Origin: an uncultured Eubacteriales bacterium
Lineage (GTDB): Bacteria > Bacillota > Clostridia > Christensenellales > Borkfalkiaceae
Assembly: GCA_958421945.1 (NCBI GenBank)
Contig: CATZMZ010000008.1
Coordinates: 1-64,000 of the forward strand
Length of the DNA: 64,000 bases
Reading direction: 5' to 3'
This document shows, one piece after another, positions 59,385 to 64,000 of this stretch. The position numbers and the translations under genes were made by a program. Below the pieces are notes generated by a model that ran no database searches, was not told the DNA's origin, and saw only the letters and a program-made list of their open reading frames with translations. Within the stretch, counting starts at the first letter, position 1. Each line of letters begins with the position of its first letter.

Positions 59385-60695
59385 TTATAGATTTTCCTGA
59401 TAGATTTTTCTGTTATCAATAACGTGAACGGTTTTGCCGTCGTTGCGCATTAACGTTTGAGGTTCAACAAGCTTGATTTTTGCATTTAAGCCCAGGCTTT
59501 GATTGATTTCGTGCGCAACCTTTCGAGTAAGCGACTCCAACCCCTTGATTTCATCGGAAAAATAAGAATCTTTAAGCTCGACCTGAATTTCAAGCGTATC
59601 GAGATTATTCACTCTGTCGACAATCATGAGGTAGTGCGGCGAAAGCTCTTTAATTTCAAGAAGCGCTGCTTCGACCTGACTCGGGAAAACGTTTACACCC
59701 CTTATAATAAGCATATCGTCCACCCTGCCTTTGAAACGGCTTATTCTTGCGCTTGTTCTGCCGCATTCGCAAACGGATTTGTCAAGCGAAGTTAAGTCTT
59801 TCGTCCTGTACCGTATAAGCGGCAACCCCTCTTTCGTTAGTGTGGTAAACACAAGCTCGCCCGTAACCCCGTCCGGAACAGACTTTAACGTTTCAGACGA
59901 AACAATTTCGGGATAGAAATGGTCCTCGCAAACGTGAAGTCCTTTATGAAAAGAACAATCGCACGCGACGCCCGGACCCATAATTTCGGACAAACCGTAA
60001 ATATCGTGCGCGGAAATGTGAAGCCGCTTTTCGATTTCAAGACGCATTTGTTCCGTCCACGGTTCTGCGCCGCAAACAGCCGTTCTCAGTTTTAAGTCTT
60101 TGATTTTGTTTTCGGCTTCCAAAAGCTCGGCGATATGCAAAAGGTAAGAAGGCGTGCAGGCAATCGCGGTAACGTTAAAATCGAGCATCATCGTAATAAG
60201 TTTTTTAGAATTGCCCGTACTCATCGGAACAACCATCGCTCCTATTTTTTCCGCACCGTTATGCGCGCCGAGTCCGCCCGTAAACAAGCCGTATCCGTAG
60301 CCTATTTGAATAACGTCGTCTTTCGTTATGCCAGACATAGTGAAGCAACGTGCCACACATTCCGACCAGATATCAAGGTCATGTCTGGTATAACCAACTA
60401 CCGTCGCTTTGCCCGTAGTCCCGCTTGACGCGTGAACTCTCACTATTTGGGATTTTGGAACGGCAAACAAACCGAAAGGATAATTATCGCGCAAGTCGTC
60501 CTTAGTTGTAAACGGCAACTTCTCGATATCCTCTATACCCTTTATATCGCAAGGCATAAGATCGAGAGCCTGCATTTTTTTGCGGTAATATTCTACGTTA
60601 TGATAAACGTAATCGACAATCTTGACGAGCCGCGCGCTTTGAATAGCCGTCATTTCGTCGCGACTCATACATTCTTTATTCTCATTCCAAATCAT
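59385..60695 (-). CDS. paaK: Phenylacetate--CoA ligase (copy 1)
   Basis: 436 residues, adenylate-forming. P-loop VHASSGTTGKATVVGYT (about residue 88), YGLSEIMGPGVACDC (about 235), RTKDLTSLD, RIGRF-like RISRFKGRVDDMLIIRGVNVFPSQVE, and the C-terminal Lys region NDGKTVHVID. AMP-forming activation of aryl acids to CoA esters; with IorAB it may act on the arylacetyl-CoA product. 2 nt downstream of iorB. Confidence 0.93.
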   Translation of the reverse strand: MIWNENKECMSRDEMTAIQSARLVKIVDYVYHNVEYYRKKMQALDLMPCDIKGIEDIEKLPFTTKDDLRDNYPFGLFAVPKSQIVRVHASSGTTGKATVVGYTRHDLDIWSECVARCFTMSGITKDDVIQIGYGYGLFTGGLGAHNGAEKIGAMVVPMSTGNSKKLITMMLDFNVTAIACTPSYLLHIAELLEAENKIKDLKLRTAVCGAEPWTEQMRLEIEKRLHISAHDIYGLSEIMGPGVACDCSFHKGLHVCEDHFYPEIVSSETLKSVPDGVTGELVFTTLTKEGLPLIRYRTKDLTSLDKSVCECGRTSARISRFKGRVDDMLIIRGVNVFPSQVEAALLEIKELSPHYLMIVDRVNNLDTLEIQVELKDSYFSDEIKGLESLTRKVAHEINQSLGLNAKIKLVEPQTLMRNDGKTVHVIDNRKIYQENL

Positions 60696-60697
60696 AA

Positions 60698-61273
60698 TTA
60701 TTCCTCCTGCTCGTAACCAAGCTTGAATGCTTTAACGTTAATATCTATAGTTTTGGACGGTACGGTTTTTTCAAGAACGCTTAACCATTGTTCCTCGGAA
60801 AAATCGAGAAATTTCGCAGCAAACCCAAGAACGACCGAATTGAGAACTTTGGGGTTGCCGAGTTTTTCGGCAATTTCAACACCGTTTATAGTATGTACGG
60901 TGTGGTTTTGTTTTAAGCGCGGTAATATGCCCTCGGGATATGCTTCTGCGCCCGTTACGACGGTCATCGGATCGATTCTGCAATCGTTTACCACTATTAA
61001 ACCGTCTTTTTTAAGGAAATGAGCGTATCTTAACGCCTCTAACCTTTCAAACGAAATAAGAATATCCGCGTCGCCGACCTCAACCACCGGTTCGTCCACC
61101 TTTTCGCCGAAACGAACGAAAGTAACGACGCTTCCGCCGCGTTGAGCCATTCCGTGAACCTCGGAAAGCTTTACGTCGAAGTTTTGGGAAAGCGCGACGT
61201 TTCCTATAATTCTGCTTGTCAAAAGCGTTCCTTGACCGCCAACGCCGACTACCATAATATTTAAGTTTTTCAT
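60698..61273 (-). CDS. iorB: Indolepyruvate:ferredoxin oxidoreductase, beta subunit
   Basis: 191 residues. GVGGQGTLLTSRIIG start, EVHGMAQRGGSVVTFVRFG, and NSVVLGFAAKFL, all typical of IorB/gamma-type 2-oxoacid oxidoreductase subunits. With IorA it decarboxylates aryl pyruvates to aryl acetyl-CoA and reduces ferredoxin. 4 nt after iorA. Confidence 0.95.
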   Translation of the reverse strand: MKNLNIMVVGVGGQGTLLTSRIIGNVALSQNFDVKLSEVHGMAQRGGSVVTFVRFGEKVDEPVVEVGDADILISFERLEALRYAHFLKKDGLIVVNDCRIDPMTVVTGAEAYPEGILPRLKQNHTVHTINGVEIAEKLGNPKVLNSVVLGFAAKFLDFSEEQWLSVLEKTVPSKTIDINVKAFKLGYEQEE

Positions 61274-61277
61274 ATTC

Positions 61278-63017
61278 TTATTTCTCCCGTTTTTCGATAG
61301 CCCCGAATTTGCAATAGCTTTGACAAAGTCCGCAACCGTTACACATTGAGCGGTCGATTTTAATTGTCCCCGATTCGGTTTTAGTAATTGCGGGACATCC
61401 TATTTTTAAGCACATTCCGCATTTTTTGCATTTTTCGGGAATTTCCACGCATTTATAAGGGAATTTTTGACCTTTAAGCAAAGCGCAGGGCGCACGTGCT
61501 ATTATTACGGTCAGCTCGTCCGAATTAACGCTTTCTTTAATGATTTTTTCAAGCTCAACCACGTTAAACGCGTCCGCCTCTATAACTCTCGGAACGCCGA
61601 TTGCAGAACATAACGTTTTAAAATCAATCGCGTAAGTCGCTTCGCCTTTAAGCGTCTTGCCCGTTGCGGCGTGATCTTGATGACCCGTCATACCGGTCGT
61701 TCTATTGTCAAGAATAATTACTGTGCCGCACGATTTATTATAAACCATGTTAACGAGCGAATTTATACCCGTATGTAAAAAGGTTGAATCTCCGATAACC
61801 GCTACGCGATTTTTAATAAAGTCTTTGCCTTTTGCTTTTTCCATACCGTGAAGAACGGAAATGCTTGCACCCATACAAACCGTGGTATCGATTACCGACA
61901 GCGGTGCAACCGCCCCCAAAGTATAACAGCCTATATCTCCCGCCGCGTGAATTTTAAGTTTATTAAGCACCGAAAAAACGCTTCTGTGCGGACAACCCGG
62001 GCATAAAATGGGCGGACGATTAGGAGCTTTTTCCTTTTCGAAAACTTTATCGTCCTTACCGAAAATTGCCTTTCTTATTAAATTTGCGCTGTATTCGCCC
62101 TGCTTCGTGAAAAGCTCCTTCCCTTTAACGTTTAATCCCCACGAACGGACCTGCTCCTCGATAACGGGTTCTAATTCCTCGACGATATATACCGTTTCGA
62201 CGTTATCGACGAACTCTTTTATAAGTCTTTCGGGAAGCGGGTTAACCATACCGAGTTTTAACACGCTTGCTTGCGGCGCAGCCTCCTTAACGTATTGATA
62301 AGGAATACCTGACGTAATAAAACCTATTTTTCTATCGTTATACTCTATTATATTTATAGGAAAATCAGAACAATCCGCCGCCATACGATTTTCCCTGTCC
62401 TCAACGAAGAGGTGTCTGCCGATAGCCGACCCCGGCATCATGACGTATTTTTTAACGTCCCTTTCGCAAGGTTTATCCTCAGGAACGACTCTTTCGGAAA
62501 GCTCAACAGCACTTTGCGAATGGGAAAGCTTTGTCGTCGTTCTTAAAATAACGGGCGTATCGTATTTTTCGCTCAATTCGAAAGCGATTTTAACAAAATT
62601 TTTCGCTTCTTCGCTGTCGGACGGTTCTAAAACGGGAATGTGCGCGCTTCTTGCAATCATACGCGTATCCTGTTCGTTTTGCGAACTCGCAAGGCCCGGG
62701 TCGTCGGCAACGACGATAACCGAGCCACCGTTCACGCCCGTGTAAGCGAACGTGTAAACGGGGTCGCTTGCAACGTTAAGACCTACGTGTTTCATACAAC
62801 AAAGGCTTCTGACGCCTGCGTAACACGCACCGATTGCAACCTCAGCCGCAACTTTTTCGTTAGGCGCCCATTCGGTATAAACCTCCGGATATTTAGCGAG
62901 GAATTCGCTTATTTCGGTTGACGGTGTTCCCGGATACGCGCTTGAAACCTTAACGCCGGCTTCGTATGCACCTCTTGCTATTGCTTCGTTTCCGAGCATC
63001 AATTTTTTTTCGTTCAT
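61278..63017 (-). CDS. iorA: Indolepyruvate:ferredoxin oxidoreductase, alpha subunit
   Basis: 579 residues. Pyrimidine-binding domain first (AYPGTPSTEISEFLAKY, VGLNVASDP), TPP-binding domain later (GDIGCYTLG, GDSTFLHTGINSLVNMVYN), and a two-[4Fe-4S] ferredoxin domain at the C-terminus (CKKCGMCLKIGC, CNGCGLCQSYC). CPGCPHRSVFSVL is present near 340. Full length. Confidence 0.95.
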   Translation of the reverse strand: MNEKKLMLGNEAIARGAYEAGVKVSSAYPGTPSTEISEFLAKYPEVYTEWAPNEKVAAEVAIGACYAGVRSLCCMKHVGLNVASDPVYTFAYTGVNGGSVIVVADDPGLASSQNEQDTRMIARSAHIPVLEPSDSEEAKNFVKIAFELSEKYDTPVILRTTTKLSHSQSAVELSERVVPEDKPCERDVKKYVMMPGSAIGRHLFVEDRENRMAADCSDFPINIIEYNDRKIGFITSGIPYQYVKEAAPQASVLKLGMVNPLPERLIKEFVDNVETVYIVEELEPVIEEQVRSWGLNVKGKELFTKQGEYSANLIRKAIFGKDDKVFEKEKAPNRPPILCPGCPHRSVFSVLNKLKIHAAGDIGCYTLGAVAPLSVIDTTVCMGASISVLHGMEKAKGKDFIKNRVAVIGDSTFLHTGINSLVNMVYNKSCGTVIILDNRTTGMTGHQDHAATGKTLKGEATYAIDFKTLCSAIGVPRVIEADAFNVVELEKIIKESVNSDELTVIIARAPCALLKGQKFPYKCVEIPEKCKKCGMCLKIGCPAITKTESGTIKIDRSMCNGCGLCQSYCKFGAIEKREK

Positions 63018-63019
63018 AA

Positions 63020-64000
63020 TTAAAATTTCCTTAAATCTTTTATTCTTTTTGCTTTCCCTTCGAAGCGTTGAAGGGTGTTGGGCGATTCAAGCAGAACCTT
63101 CGCGTCAAGCCCTAAAATCACGTGGAGTTTTGCACGGATAGCCTTGTTAAGTGAATCAAGTTCCGCATAGGAATCGGTAGACTTTAAGAGTTCTACCCTA
63201 ATCGTCAGCTTATCGGAATAACCTTCTCTTTCGATGATTATTTCGTAGTGCGGACCAAGCTCTTTAAACGCAAGAATAACCTCCTCGATTTGCCCGGGGA
63301 AAACGTTTACGCCGCGAACTTTAAGCATATCGTCGCTTCTGCCCGAAAGATTTTCCATTCTCGCTAAGGTTCTGCCGCATTTACACGGCTCATAGGTTAA
63401 GCGCGTAATATCCTTCGTTCTGTAACGGATAAGCGGAATTCCCTCTTTTTTTATGCAAGTAATAACTAGTTCGCCCTTTTCGCCCTCGGGTAAAACCTCG
63501 CCCGTTTCGGGATTGATAATTTCGGGGATAAAATAGTCCTCGTTGATGTGCATGCCGCAAAGCTGTTCGCACTCGCCCGAAACGCCCGGACCTAAAAGTT
63601 CGCTCATGCCGTAGTTGGAAGTAATAAGCATATCGTCACCCCAGTACTTGTGAGCTTCCGCACGCATTGCATCGGTAAGCAGTTCGCTGCCGAACAAACC
63701 GATTTTAACTTTTAAATCCTTTGCGGGGTCGATACCCGATTCTCTCGCGACCTCGGCAAGCCTTAAAGCGTAAGAAGGCGTGGCAACCAAAAGCGTCGTA
63801 CCGAAATCCTGCATATACATTATTTGCTTTTCGGAATTACCCGTAGATGAAGGAATAATCGTTGCGCCGATATTTTCAAGCCCATAATGAAGCCCCAAAG
63901 CACCCGTAAACATTCCGTAACCGAAGCAAATCTGCGCGATATCCTTGTCGGTCGCGCCACCCATACAAGCTATACGAGAAACGCATTCAGTCCACATTTT
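63020..64000 (-). CDS. paaK: Phenylacetate--CoA ligase (copy 2), 5' end outside window
   Basis: About 326 residues visible; the frame is open to the window edge, so the N-terminal ~110 residues including the P-loop lie beyond 64000. Visible blocks: GYGMFTGALGLHYG, STGNSEKQIMYMQDFG, TSNYGMSELLGPGVSGEC, RTKDITRL, MENLSGRSDDMLKVRGVNVFPGQIEEV. It is a paralogue of the ligase at 59385 and lies 2 nt upstream of iorA. Confidence 0.92.
   Translation of the reverse strand, partial: KMWTECVSRIACMGGATDKDIAQICFGYGMFTGALGLHYGLENIGATIIPSSTGNSEKQIMYMQDFGTTLLVATPSYALRLAEVARESGIDPAKDLKVKIGLFGSELLTDAMRAEAHKYWGDDMLITSNYGMSELLGPGVSGECEQLCGMHINEDYFIPEIINPETGEVLPEGEKGELVITCIKKEGIPLIRYRTKDITRLTYEPCKCGRTLARMENLSGRSDDMLKVRGVNVFPGQIEEVILAFKELGPHYEIIIEREGYSDKLTIRVELLKSTDSYAELDSLNKAIRAKLHVILGLDAKVLLESPNTLQRFEGKAKRIKDLRKF

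Overview
The window looks like part of the chromosome of a spore-forming, anaerobic, low-to-moderate G+C member of the Bacillota (class Clostridia). Evidence for this: spoIIAA-spoIIAB-sigF, spoVAC/D/E, yunB and spoIVB, a Phe T-box, a Gram-positive type LexA operator, strong SigA-type promoters (TTGACA-N17-TATAAT), and a fermentative 2-oxoacid:ferredoxin oxidoreductase operon. The style recalls uncultured gut Clostridia (Christensenellales-like), but that placement is only an inference.

Region 1 (1-7,330) is accessory DNA. The end of an unrecognised gene is followed by a decayed regulator fragment, a long perfect inverted repeat and a truncated IS1182-like end. Next comes a cyclic-di-GMP-I (GEMM-I) riboswitch with its own promoter and an overlapping intrinsic terminator. 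It leads into genes for large exported proteins with SipW/TasA-like N-termini. The largest gene is split by one in-frame TAA. A second, inverted copy of the same IS end closes the segment, so riboswitch and surface genes sit between 267-bp inverted arms. This is the most interesting part of the window.

Region 2 (7,330-11,650) holds tRNA-Ser(GGA), a GC-rich tandem repeat, a BspA-type leucine-rich-repeat lipoprotein, a 74-residue membrane peptide, a half-size EamA transporter and a six-tRNA operon (Pro-Met-Asp-Phe-Thr-Tyr).

Region 3 (11,700-36,850) is core genome: the spoIIA operon, the spoVA genes behind a candidate forespore (SigG-type) promoter, yunB, T-box-controlled pheST, mutS2, a cysteine desulfurase/thiI pair, a class A PBP, miaB-mutS-mutL-miaA plus a methionine gamma-lyase-like gene, and self-regulated lexA.

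Region 4 (36,900-54,600) is metabolic and accessory: a NagA-like/NagB-like pair with a ceramidase-like gene, a tyrosine recombinase, a PadR-type regulator fused to a four-helix membrane domain, a rhamnose cluster (GH106-like hydrolase, rhaA, rhaD-like aldolase) behind lgt, tRNA-Ser(CGA), a second structured GC-rich repeat, and a glycerol-3-phosphate-dehydrogenase-like operon divergent from a DeoR-type regulator.

Region 5 (54,600-64,000) reads on the minus strand: a D-Ala-D-Ala carboxypeptidase, spoIVB, and a compact seven-gene operon (paaK2-iorA-iorB-paaK1-ACT-amidohydrolase-aminotransferase). Together the operon fits transamination and oxidative decarboxylation of aromatic or branched amino acids, with CoA-ester handling.
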